From positions 1-6,527 of the forward strand of contig JAEZNC010000198.1 of the NCBI GenBank assembly GCA_023441905.1: 6,527 nt of DNA, written 5' to 3'. Below are positions 1 to 4,877 of this stretch, piece by piece. Within the stretch, counting starts at the first letter, position 1; every line of letters begins with the position of its first letter. The position numbers were made by a program, and so were the translations under genes. The notes under the pieces are model-generated. The model was not told the DNA's origin. It worked only from the letters and a program-made list of their open reading frames with translations, and ran no database searches. This DNA is from Bacillota bacterium. Lineage in GTDB: Bacteria; Bacillota; Clostridia; Christensenellales; SZUA-584.

Positions 1-639
1 AATCAAATGGATTACGACCATGCAACGAACTATATGAATTCGGCAGATTACGAAGAAGCCAAAGTGGTATTTGAAAGTCTGGGGTCATTTTTAGATTCGG
101 AGCAGCTCGCGGCCGAATGCGGGAAACATGCTGATTATAATACGGCGGATATGTGGGTCACCACAGGCAATTTTTACAGTGCCTATCTGCAGTTTATGGC
201 TCTTGGCGATTTCTCGGATGCGGCGGAGCGTGCGCTGGCCTGTATTCAGCCGAATCCGGAGAACGGCGAATTGTACCGCAATCCCGATTACGCAAAGAAA
301 TCATGTGCGATGAATATTAAAAACGGGAGTGAGGACAGTTCGGTCTATCTGAAAATATACACGTCCGATGATGTGCTGGTGTCCACTGTATTTATCGGCC
401 CGGGTCAAAAGACGAAGGTCAAACTGCCATCGGGGTCATACCGTTTCAAAAGGGCGGTCGGTAGCAAATGGTTCGGCGAAACGGATATGTTCGGTGACGA
501 GGGTTATTATGAAGTGCTGCTTTTTGAGAACGGCAATGACGTGACGAAACTATCTTCAAGTTATATCTACACGCTGTCGTTTGCGGTTGAAGATGATGGT
601 AATATCAACGGAGAACAGGTGGGTGCCGAAGGTTTCTAG
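1..639 (+). CDS. C-terminal part of a TPR-like repeat protein with a beta-rich C-terminal domain (5' truncated by window edge)
   Basis: The frame is open to the left edge, with no stop before the ATG at 7 and no ribosome binding site visible, so this is probably the end of a longer protein. From the ATG at 7 there are 210 residues. Residues about 5-80 contain two helical repeats of the form YxxAxxxFxxLGxFxDSxxxAxxC (YEEAKVVFESLGSFLDSEQL, then YSAYLQFMALGDFSDAAERA), a TPR-like pattern common in Clostridia proteins. After residue 98 comes a beta-rich domain with 'VYLKIYTSDDVLVSTVF', 'KLPSGSYRFKRAVGSKWFGE' and 'DMFGDEGYY'. I recognise this pattern as the conserved end of many uncharacterised Firmicutes surface or regulatory proteins, but I know no biochemical function for it. 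Such proteins often carry an N-terminal zinc ribbon or membrane anchor; neither is in view. A rho-independent terminator follows 27 bp after the stop, so transcription ends here. Confidence 0.75.
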   Translation, partial: NQMDYDHATNYMNSADYEEAKVVFESLGSFLDSEQLAAECGKHADYNTADMWVTTGNFYSAYLQFMALGDFSDAAERALACIQPNPENGELYRNPDYAKKSCAMNIKNGSEDSSVYLKIYTSDDVLVSTVFIGPGQKTKVKLPSGSYRFKRAVGSKWFGETDMFGDEGYYEVLLFENGNDVTKLSSSYIYTLSFAVEDDGNINGEQVGAEGF

Positions 640-663
640 AAAGCTGTTGTGTCATAACGAAAC

Positions 664-840
664 TTAAAGGAGCTGCTGCTCGGTGCGCAGTTCCTTTTTT
701 GTGCTTTTTGGTAACTTTAAGAATGTGCCGACTTTCATCTGATAGACATATCCTACGCACTTATCCTGAAGCTCATTGAACACAAACTCGATTTTGCCCA
801 CGCTCAGGCAGCATATGACCATAGATAAGTGTCGGCCCAT
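664..840 (-). CDS. Doubtful 58-aa ORF filling the gap between the TPR-like gene and the holin
   Basis: The 701-929 gap contains no convincing gene. On the minus strand an open frame runs from about 895 to the TAA at 664-666. Its only ATG (840) gives a 58-residue product containing 'KIEFVFNELQDKCVGYVYQ' and 'KVGTFLKLPKS'. The composition looks protein-like. Against it, there is no ribosome binding site before the ATG and the last codons overlap the plus-strand terminator at 666-700. It could be a small gene, the end of a decayed gene whose start was lost, or a chance frame. I recognise no family. Confidence 0.2.
   Translation of the reverse strand: MGRHLSMVICCLSVGKIEFVFNELQDKCVGYVYQMKVGTFLKLPKSTKKELRTEQQLL
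666..700 (+). terminator. Rho-independent terminator of the upstream TPR-like gene
   Basis: The arms AAAGGAGCTGC (666-676) and GCAGTTCCTTT (687-697) form an 11-bp stem with one G-U pair and a 10-nt loop, followed by a run of T to position 700. It lies 27 bp after the stop at 639 and reads in the same direction. Confidence 0.85.
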
Positions 841-869
841 AATTGTAAAAGTCTTATTTTTGAGCGCCC

Positions 870-898
870 TTGAGAGATTTCCGGCGGTAGCCTTTTAT
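870..898 (+). promoter_or_regulatory. Possible promoter for the holin cassette
   Basis: TTGAGA (870-875) and TTTTAT (893-898) are separated by 17 bp and lie about 30 bp before the holin start. The -35 box is good and the -10 box is weak (4 of 6). Confidence 0.35.
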
Positions 899-929
899 TA
901 GGCATTATTGCCCGGAAAGGGGAAAACTT

Positions 930-1316
930 ATGGATTGGACGCAAATTGTGATTGCGGCGGCGGGGCTTTTATTTTCGGTGGTGATTATACCGCTTGTGAA
1001 GGCAGCGTTTGCATGGCTGATGAGCAAGACCGAAAACGAGGCGATTTTGACGGCACTGAATGAGGCGAGAACGGTGGCTGATAACGTTGTCGCCAGCTTG
1101 AAAGCCACATTGGTCGACGGGCTGAAAGCAAAGAGCGTGGATGGGAAGCTGAGCGCAGACGAAACACGGGAGGTGGCCGAAAAAGCGATGAATATGTTCT
1201 TAAGCGACCTGTCCGCAAGATCGGCCGAGGTTTTAAGCAGCAATGCGGATGACCTGACAGCCTATGTGAGCAATTTGCTGGAAGCGCGGCTGCTGGCGTT
1301 AAGGGAGGGGAAGTAG
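930..1316 (+). CDS. Holin-like protein, LLH / phage holin superfamily 6 type
   Basis: 128 residues starting at an ATG 7 nt after AAAGGGG (916-922). Residues about 5-31 form one hydrophobic membrane segment (IVIAAAGLLFSVVIIPLVKA). It is followed by a long, charged, Ala-rich amphipathic helical region to the C-terminus. One N-terminal membrane span with a cytoplasmic helical tail and a length near 100-130 residues matches the LLH phage holin family, whose members permeabilise the membrane to release endolysin in phage lysis. The assignment rests on architecture and overall resemblance, not on a catalytic motif. The next gene starts with a GTG one base after this stop, so the two are co-transcribed. 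No endolysin follows, so the cassette is either a remnant or serves some role other than host lysis. Confidence 0.7.
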   Translation: MDWTQIVIAAAGLLFSVVIIPLVKAAFAWLMSKTENEAILTALNEARTVADNVVASLKATLVDGLKAKSVDGKLSADETREVAEKAMNMFLSDLSARSAEVLSSNADDLTAYVSNLLEARLLALREGK

Positions 1317-1317
1317 G

Positions 1318-1893
1318 GTGGACCTCACAAAGCAGATTGAGGAACAGTACGCAAAGGATCTCGCCGCACAGAAAGCCCATCTGAAAGCCGGATACGATCA
1401 AAGCTCTGCGGTTTATCAAAAGCAAATCAGTGATGCTGCGGCGCAGTATCAGCAGCTAAAAAACGAAGCCTATGTGAACAGTGCGCTCGCGGAGCGCGCG
1501 CGGCGCGAGAATGTGGCCAACATGGGGCTGTCGGGAGAGGGCGGCACGTCGCAGACCTTGCAGCAGCGCAACGCAGCCGCATTGCTGGAGGCACTTGGTG
1601 ACGCATCGCGGCAGCAGCAGGATTATACGGATAACGTCAATTTGGCGCTTGCGAACCTTGCCGTCAAGTATGATGCGGACGTGGCGGGCCTTGAGGCTAA
1701 GAACGCATCGTCGCTCAGCGATGCGCTGATCAAACAGAGCCAGTGGCAGGCCGATTATGATCTTAAAGCGCAAAAGATGCGCGAAGATGAACAACAGGAT
1801 ATTTTCAAGCAGGCATATAACCTTTATTTAAAGAGGCTGATCACAGCGGCGCAGTTTAAAGCCATGACGGGCGTCAGTCTGAAAAGATCATAA
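1318..1893 (+). CDS. Phage-associated Gln/Ala-rich coiled-coil protein, unknown function
   Basis: 191 residues with a GTG start at 1318, placed by the purine-rich site AAGGGAGGGG (1301-1310) and by the one-base gap after the holin stop. The sequence is almost entirely helical and rich in Ala, Gln, Asp and Lys, with coiled-coil character at about 1-55 and 95-165. A more conserved-looking middle (about 51-85) contains 'NSALAERARRENVANMGLSG' followed by a Gly/Ser/Thr turn and 'QTLQQRNAAALLEALGD'. There is no signal peptide, membrane span or enzyme motif. I recall similar proteins beside holins in Clostridia prophages. A virion-associated or tail-related structural role is possible, but this is inferred from context only. 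The C-terminus 'FKAMTGVSLKRS' is followed by TAATG, where a 27-codon ORF overlaps the stop. Confidence 0.6.
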   Translation: MDLTKQIEEQYAKDLAAQKAHLKAGYDQSSAVYQKQISDAAAQYQQLKNEAYVNSALAERARRENVANMGLSGEGGTSQTLQQRNAAALLEALGDASRQQQDYTDNVNLALANLAVKYDADVAGLEAKNASSLSDALIKQSQWQADYDLKAQKMREDEQQDIFKQAYNLYLKRLITAAQFKAMTGVSLKRS

Positions 1894-1976
1894 TGCCCGA
1901 AACAGAGTACATCGAACCGGATTTGAATCATCGACATTCAAAGCCATCGGCTGATTGCGCGGTATGGGTGGATTGA
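1893..1976 (+). CDS. Tiny 27-aa ORF overlapping the coiled-coil gene stop (possible stub of a lost gene)
   Basis: An ATG at 1893 shares a base with the preceding TAA (TAATG), an arrangement typical of translational coupling in phage operons. The product would be 27 residues beginning MPETEYIEPDLN and ending at the TGA at 1974-1976. No good ribosome binding site precedes it. It may be the 5' stub of the next phage gene, where a lysin would be expected, cut by deletion, or it may be chance. Confidence 0.25.
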   Translation: MPETEYIEPDLNHRHSKPSADCAVWVD

Positions 1977-2124
1977 TTGTTTCCGGCGCAAATCACCAAC
2001 GAGAATAGCGTTTCTTGTCATACCCAAACAGAGAAAACGGTATGACGACGACGCCGAAAACATCTCTTGCCAATTGCTTTGAGACTGCGAGTATGCTGGA
2101 TTCACAGTTGCTTGCAGACAACGG

Positions 2125-2291
2125 CTTGAGTAAACGCTGATTAATTCGGAATACTGTCTTGATGGCTGCTTTCGTGCTCTGCGGTGTCGCTGAAATCTCG
2201 AAATAGCGCTGTTGTTCCCTCGATTTCGCTCCTTGCATAGCGCGAAATCCGTTCATCCATCCACTCTTCATTTAATCATTGTTTACTTGAG
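2125..2291. repeat. MITE-like element with inverted ends and 6-bp target duplication (copy A)
   Basis: The element spans 2131-2285 (155 bp). Its ends TAAACGCTGATTAA (2131-2144) and TTAATCATTGTTTA (2272-2285) are inverted repeats matching at 12 of 14 positions. It is flanked by identical CTTGAG hexamers (2125-2130 and 2286-2291), which look like a target-site duplication. It encodes no transposase. A minus-strand reading frame crosses it (with 'REQQRYFEISATPQSTKAAI'), but this frame has no ribosome binding site and comes from the repeat itself. Diverged relatives lie at about 3153-3262 and 5684-5802. The rest of the 1894-2391 gap, mainly 1977-2124, shows nothing I can name. Confidence 0.65.
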
Positions 2292-2315
2292 ATGATGGCA
2301 GCGTTGCAACATGCG

Positions 2316-2343
2316 AAAAGCCGGAAGAAATCTTCCGGCTTTT
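2316..2343. terminator. Strong hairpin terminator, probably bidirectional, between convergent units
   Basis: A perfect 13-bp inverted repeat, AAAAGCCGGAAGA (2316-2328) and TCTTCCGGCTTTT (2331-2343), has a 2-nt gap that would open to a 4-nt loop. Both strands give A-stem-T structures. It lies 49 bp beyond the DUF975 stop on the minus strand and also downstream of the plus-strand phage cassette, so it can close both units. Confidence 0.85.
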
Positions 2344-2391
2344 GCTTGCATATGGGATGTTTTATGGGCCAATATTATCCCGGATTCTGTT

Positions 2392-3006
2392 TTAAGCCAG
2401 CTCTTCCGGCTTAATGATACCGCTGCTTAAGGCTTTTGCTTTGAGATCGACATAAAGGCCGGCAAAACTCGTGCTGACATACGGCCCGACGTAAACAATC
2501 TGCAGTATCCCGGCCGTGAGCGCAGAGAGAATGGCCCACCCTAGGAAGCTGAGCAGCATGACGAAAATGCCGCCTTTGTGCCCAAGCGTTATCCGCATGG
2601 AAAGCTTAATCGCGTCTGTGGGGCGCACATTCGGGCAATCGGCAAGTATGTAGGGCGTCATCGAATATGCCAGTGCCTTCACAATGCCGGGAATCACAAA
2701 CAACAGTGACCACAGGAAGACGAAAAGCTCCATCCAAAGCATGCCGCCGAGGTTGCGCCCGTAATCTGTGAAACCGTCTGTGAACATATCACCGACATCG
2801 GCGGTCTCCCGCTTGTAAATGCGCATGGCAAAAGAACAGTAACCCACCATCAGCGGCGGCATTATCAACAGAGCCCCGAGCCCTGCAGTGATGCCCGACG
2901 CGACGGCGGAGACGATCGCGAAAAGCACATAGACGCCGACGGATAATCCGTACTGGGCTTGAAAAGCGGCTTTGGCGTTTTGTTTAATCTCGGAACGGTT
3001 AAACAT
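2392..3006 (-). CDS. DUF975 family integral membrane protein
   Basis: 204 residues, starting at the ATG at 3006 preceded by GAGGAGG at good spacing. The N-terminal 'RSEIKQNAKAAFQAQYG' is the basic Arg-x-x-(Ile/Leu)-Lys opening typical of DUF975 proteins. Hydrophobic segments lie at about 22-62, 88-115 and 146-186, so four to six membrane spans are likely. The stretch 'FVIPGIVKALAYSMTPYILA' (103-122) followed by 'AIKLSMRITLGHK' (132-144) is the family signature. The family is widespread in Firmicutes and its molecular function is unknown. The gene stands alone with its own promoter (3048-3076) and terminator (2316-2343). It is not obviously related to the surrounding phage fragments and reads as an intact chromosomal gene. 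Confidence 0.88.
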   Translation of the reverse strand: MFNRSEIKQNAKAAFQAQYGLSVGVYVLFAIVSAVASGITAGLGALLIMPPLMVGYCSFAMRIYKRETADVGDMFTDGFTDYGRNLGGMLWMELFVFLWSLLFVIPGIVKALAYSMTPYILADCPNVRPTDAIKLSMRITLGHKGGIFVMLLSFLGWAILSALTAGILQIVYVGPYVSTSFAGLYVDLKAKALSSGIIKPEELA

Positions 3007-3047
3007 GTCGTAGCCTCCTCGAATTATTTAGAATTCATCGATAACTT

Positions 3048-3076
3048 ATTATACCATTCAGGGAATATGGCGACAA
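3048..3076 (-). promoter_or_regulatory. Sigma-A type promoter of the DUF975 gene
   Basis: Read on the minus strand, TTGTCG (3071-3076) and a perfect TATAAT (3048-3053) are separated by exactly 17 bp. The -10 box ends about 40 bp before the start codon. Confidence 0.8.
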
Positions 3077-3152
3077 GTTAAGTGTCTGTCGCATTGACTA
3101 TACTTAAAATCTTATGCGCTTTCATACAAAATGTATGCCATGGGAGCAGGGA

Positions 3153-3262
3153 TACGCTGATTAGTTCAAAACACTGTTTGACGCTATGTTCGCGTTTTGA
3201 TGTTTTGCTGACACCTCAAGAAAGCGACGCAAGTCCTAGACTCTCATAGCATAGTACGAGAT
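3153..3262. repeat. Decayed copy B of the MITE-like repeat
   Basis: ACGCTGATTAGTTC (from 3154) repeats the left end of copy A (ACGCTGATTAATTC). Patchy identity continues through ACTGT, TTCG, GCTGA, CTC and CATAGC in the same order as in copy A. No matching right-hand inverted end is visible, so the copy is degraded or truncated. Confidence 0.5.
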
Positions 3263-3342
3263 TGACCCGTGGCAAGTATGGGGTCATTTATGCATTTCAC
3301 TTTTCAATTAACGCTATTGTATTCAACACGCTCTTTTGCACC

Positions 3343-3501
3343 TTACTGAAAGAGGTTCGTAAAAACATGGAGCGGTTTCACCTCCCTCGAAATTGTTGAT
3401 GGAGAATATTCAAGCTGCTTGGCCATGATGGCGAAGGAAGAATATTGCGCAAGGTAACGTTCAATCAATGCTCTGTCAGACAGCGATAAGTGTTTGCTCA
3501 T
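3343..3501 (-). pseudogene. Remnant of an IS30-family transposase (N-terminal HTH only)
   Basis: A 52-codon frame starts at the ATG at 3501, six bases after AAGGAAG. It reads MSKHLSLSDRALIERYLAQ, then a central helix and 'SPSTISREVK' at about 33-42. This is the N-terminal helix-turn-helix of IS30-type transposases, with the characteristic SPSTISREV recognition helix. Complete IS30 transposases run to roughly 300-400 residues with a C-terminal DDE catalytic domain. Here the frame stops at 3343-3345, a few residues after 'VFTN', and I see no continuation in other frames down to the repeat at 3262. It therefore cannot be catalytically active. The preserved start and ribosome binding site suggest fairly recent truncation, or that a short DNA-binding peptide is still made. 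It is shorter than usual gene-finder limits and easily missed. Confidence 0.75.
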
Positions 3502-3571
3502 GTAAAACTTCCTTTCGGGTCAGACAGTTTAGCTGAGTATAAGTAAAAAGGGCATTGCAGAAAGTAAGCGC

Positions 3572-3605
3572 AAGGTAAATGTGGAGTAATCTTTGCATTT
3601 ACCTT
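3572..3605. repeat. 10-bp perfect palindrome, possible weak terminator or element end
   Basis: AAGGTAAATG (3572-3581) and CATTTACCTT (3596-3605) are perfect inverted repeats with a 14-bp loop, followed by TTTTC on the plus strand. The stem is AT-rich. It lies upstream of the IS30 remnant and just before the LexA-box promoter. It could be a weak terminator or a leftover transposon end; nothing decides between these. Confidence 0.4.
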
Positions 3606-3659
3606 TTCATTCTTAGCGGATGACGTGATTGCAACTATCCCAAAAAATGGACACATTTA

Positions 3660-3682
3660 TGCTATAATGAGAACAAATGTTC
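3660..3682 (+). promoter_or_regulatory. LexA-box (SOS) promoter with extended -10, not followed by a plus-strand gene
   Basis: TGC-TATAAT (3660-3668) is an extended -10 promoter element. Two bases later GAACAAATGTTC (3671-3682) is a perfect match to the Gram-positive LexA/SOS consensus GAAC-N4-GTTC, placed over the expected transcription start. No good -35 sits 17 bp upstream, which is tolerable for an extended -10. The transcript would run rightward. The only plus-strand start nearby (ATG 3677) stops after 17 codons, and from 3738 the transcript would be antisense to the repressor gene. Either this is the orphaned promoter of a deleted SOS gene or it makes an antisense RNA. Confidence 0.7.
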
Positions 3683-3737
3683 GATAAAGTGCTTATTAAA
3701 CTGCCTTGGTTAAAAAACGATAAGGATTAACAGTGGT

Positions 3738-4106
3738 TTATGATTTGCAGTCATCTTTCATGGTCTGCGCCAGTTTGATTGCCAGCCTGAGCTCGTCGGG
3801 GCTGATATTGCGGGCAGCGATTTCATCAAGCATCTCCGATGTGATGCCGCGGCTTAGTAGCGTCGGCTCAGGCTCGCATTCCTGCAGGACCATATACTGG
3901 CGGTTTGGCGTGATACCCAGAAGATAATCTGCGGAACATCGCAGCGCATCGCACAGTTTTTCTAGAACCTCCAGAGAGGGTCGCTTGCGGCCCTTTTCAA
4001 TCTCGGCAAGAAAGGCCTGGGTGATACCGACACGTTCGGCAAGCTGAGACTGTGTGAAGCCCTGCATCTTGCGCTTTTGGCTGATCCTTTTGGGAAGGTC
4101 GTTCAT
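3738..4106 (-). CDS. Cro/CI-type XRE family repressor without a peptidase domain
   Basis: 122 residues from the ATG at 4106. An in-frame ATG six bases earlier (4112) is only 2 nt from AAAGGAG (4115-4121), while 4106 has an 8-nt spacing, so 4106 is preferred. Residues about 5-62 form an HTH_XRE domain: 'GFTQSQLAERVGI' is the second helix and turn, 'TQAFLAEIEKGRKRPSLEV' the recognition helix, and 'CDALRCSADYLLG' the closing helix. The C-terminal 60 residues are acidic and helical, probably for dimerisation. There is no S24 peptidase domain, so RecA-stimulated self-cleavage as in lambda CI is not available. The gene is divergent from another HTH gene across three operators, one overlapping its own -10 box, so autoregulation is expected. 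Likely role: maintenance repressor of a phage or integrative element. Confidence 0.88.
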   Translation of the reverse strand: MNDLPKRISQKRKMQGFTQSQLAERVGITQAFLAEIEKGRKRPSLEVLEKLCDALRCSADYLLGITPNRQYMVLQECEPEPTLLSRGITSEMLDEIAARNISPDELRLAIKLAQTMKDDCKS

Positions 4107-4128
4107 ATGCATTTCTCCTTTGAATGGA

Positions 4129-4143
4129 ATAGCTCACTGCTAT
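4129..4143. promoter_or_regulatory. Operator O1 (ATAGC-N5-GCTAT)
   Basis: ATAGCTCACTGCTAT has perfect 5-bp inverted half-sites. It sits just downstream of the repressor -10 box, over its predicted transcription start and 5' leader, so occupancy should reduce repressor synthesis. Confidence 0.7.
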
Positions 4144-4147
4144 TGCA

Positions 4148-4176
4148 ATTATAGCTCTAAGCGATAGATTTGTATA
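4148..4176 (-). promoter_or_regulatory. Repressor promoter
   Basis: On the minus strand, TATACA (4171-4176) and a perfect TATAAT (4148-4153) are 17 bp apart. The -10 box ends 41 bp before the repressor start at 4106. O2 overlaps the -10 box and spacer. Confidence 0.7.
4151..4165. promoter_or_regulatory. Operator O2 (imperfect copy)
   Basis: ATAGCTCTAAGCGAT follows the same pattern with one changed base in the right half-site (GCGAT for GCTAT). It overlaps the repressor -10 box. Its start lies 22 bp from that of O1 and 28 bp from that of O3. Confidence 0.65.
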
Positions 4177-4178
4177 GT

Positions 4179-4193
4179 ATAGCTTAAAGCTAT
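4179..4193. promoter_or_regulatory. Operator O3 (best palindrome)
   Basis: ATAGCTTAAAGCTAT is a perfect 7+1+7 palindrome. Its last base is the first T of the plus-strand TTGACA, so a bound dimer would occlude the promoter of the rightward operon. A lone AGCTAT half-site also occurs at 4231-4236. Confidence 0.75.
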
Positions 4194-4222
4194 TGACATT
4201 GTGCCTAATTTTGGCTTAAATA
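4193..4222 (+). promoter_or_regulatory. Promoter of the rightward regulatory operon
   Basis: A perfect -35 TTGACA (4193-4198) is followed after 18 bp by TAAATA (4217-4222), or after 17 bp by TTAAAT. The -10 box is only fair. The -35 box abuts O3, consistent with repression from that site. Confidence 0.65.
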
Positions 4223-4253
4223 TAACCAACAGCTATTTTTTGGAGGTCATAAA

Positions 4254-4463
4254 ATGCGAATTGGGCTGGCAATGCTTCGGGAAGGAGCAAACTATACGCA
4301 AACACAGATTTCACGGTGTGCCGGCATCTCTCAAGGGTATTATTCGGACATTGAAAGCGGCGTGCGCTGTCCGTCACCTGAGGTGGCGTTGCGAATTGCT
4401 AAGATTCTCGATATTTCCGAAAACGACATGTTCCGTGTTTTTTATGCGAGAGATAAAAGGTGA
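4254..4463 (+). CDS. Small XRE-family HTH regulator (Cro-like)
   Basis: 69 residues, starting at an ATG 7 nt after GGAGG (4242-4246). Nearly the whole protein is one HTH_XRE domain: 'NYTQTQISRCAGI' (13-25) is the second helix and turn, 'SQGYYSDIESGVRCPSPEVA' (26-45) holds the recognition helix, and 'IAKILDISENDMFRVF' closes the fold. It is divergent from the larger repressor over shared operators, the position of cro in lambdoid switches, so it may compete at the same sites to favour the rightward operon. That role is inferred from position. It is the first gene of a close-packed plus-strand series: the next start is 13 bp after its stop. Confidence 0.85.
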   Translation: MRIGLAMLREGANYTQTQISRCAGISQGYYSDIESGVRCPSPEVALRIAKILDISENDMFRVFYARDKR

Positions 4464-4476
4464 GGAGTAAAACGAT

Positions 4477-4665
4477 ATGCGGGATAGTGAGCAAATGTCT
4501 GCATTTAAACTGTATGCGCTTGCAGAAGCGATCAAACTGACAAAAGAAGCGTACCTCAAGACAAAAGACAGAAGAATCGCCGCTGCCGCATTGATCCTGA
4601 CGGAGCTGGCGCTGGAAGAAGCGGATGAGATGAACCAATGCCGGAGGTCAGTTGACGATGAATGA
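4477..4665 (+). CDS. Small helical protein of unknown function
   Basis: 62 residues from the ATG at 4477, 9 nt after GAGGAG. The sequence is Ala/Leu/Glu/Lys-rich and should be largely helical ('KLYALAEAIKLTKEAYLKTK' then 'RRIAAAALILTELALEEADE'). It has no cysteine pairs, membrane span or recognisable motif. It lies inside the rightward operon and its last codons overlap the start of the zinc-ribbon gene, whose ribosome binding site lies within it, so translation of the two is likely coupled. I do not recognise the family. By position it may be an accessory early-region phage or ICE protein. Confidence 0.6.
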   Translation: MRDSEQMSAFKLYALAEAIKLTKEAYLKTKDRRIAAAALILTELALEEADEMNQCRRSVDDE

Positions 4666-4864
4666 CGACAGGTTTCATGGAGAAGCGGCAGAGCCGCCTG
4701 TGGTGCTGAGATGTGATTATTGCGGCGGCAATATCCGGCAAGGGTATTGGTATTACGTTTATGAAGAAAAAAATATCTGTTTGGAATGCTCGGGCAGGTT
4801 TGCTTGGCACGAGTTTGAAACGCTTTCGAAAAAATGCTTGGCCGGACCTGATCAATGGCTTTAG
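4658..4864 (+). CDS. Small CxxC/CxxC zinc-ribbon-like protein
   Basis: 68 residues from the ATG at 4658, which lies 10 nt after GGAGG (4643-4647). A TTG at 4652 in the same frame is too close (4 nt) and less likely. Two cysteine pairs, CDYC (19-22) and CLEC (41-44), are separated by 18 residues and flank the aromatic stretch 'GYWYYVYEEKN'. This pattern fits a small treble-clef or zinc-ribbon fold, common among short proteins of Clostridia mobile elements. The function is probably DNA, RNA or protein binding. The gene overlaps its upstream neighbour by 8 bp, and the next gene starts 13 bp after its stop. Confidence 0.65.
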   Translation: MNDDRFHGEAAEPPVVLRCDYCGGNIRQGYWYYVYEEKNICLECSGRFAWHEFETLSKKCLAGPDQWL

Positions 4865-4877
4865 AAAGGAGAAGCAA

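Noticed and set aside
985..1425. Long minus-strand frame opposite the holin and coiled-coil genes
   Set aside because: No ribosome binding site, improbable composition, and it is antisense to two genes with good starts and spacing.
3677..3730. 17-codon ORF starting inside the LexA box
   Set aside because: No ribosome binding site; its ATG is part of the operator palindrome, so it is almost certainly chance.
3733..3927. 64-codon plus-strand frame at the repressor 3' end
   Set aside because: Antisense to the HTH repressor and Ser-rich; start lacks a ribosome binding site.
4211..4229. TTGG-N11-CCAA partial palindrome near the rightward promoter
   Set aside because: Short arms with weak inner symmetry and a sequence different from the three operators; kept out for lack of support.
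4713..4877. Upstream extension of the sigma-like gene to an ATG at 4713
   Set aside because: This part overlaps the CxxC/CxxC gene in another frame, and a strong AAAGGAG lies in front of the ATG at 4878.
4374..4877. 167-codon minus-strand frame opposite the small operon genes
   Set aside because: Ser/Leu/Ile-rich shadow of three well-supported plus-strand genes, with no start signals.
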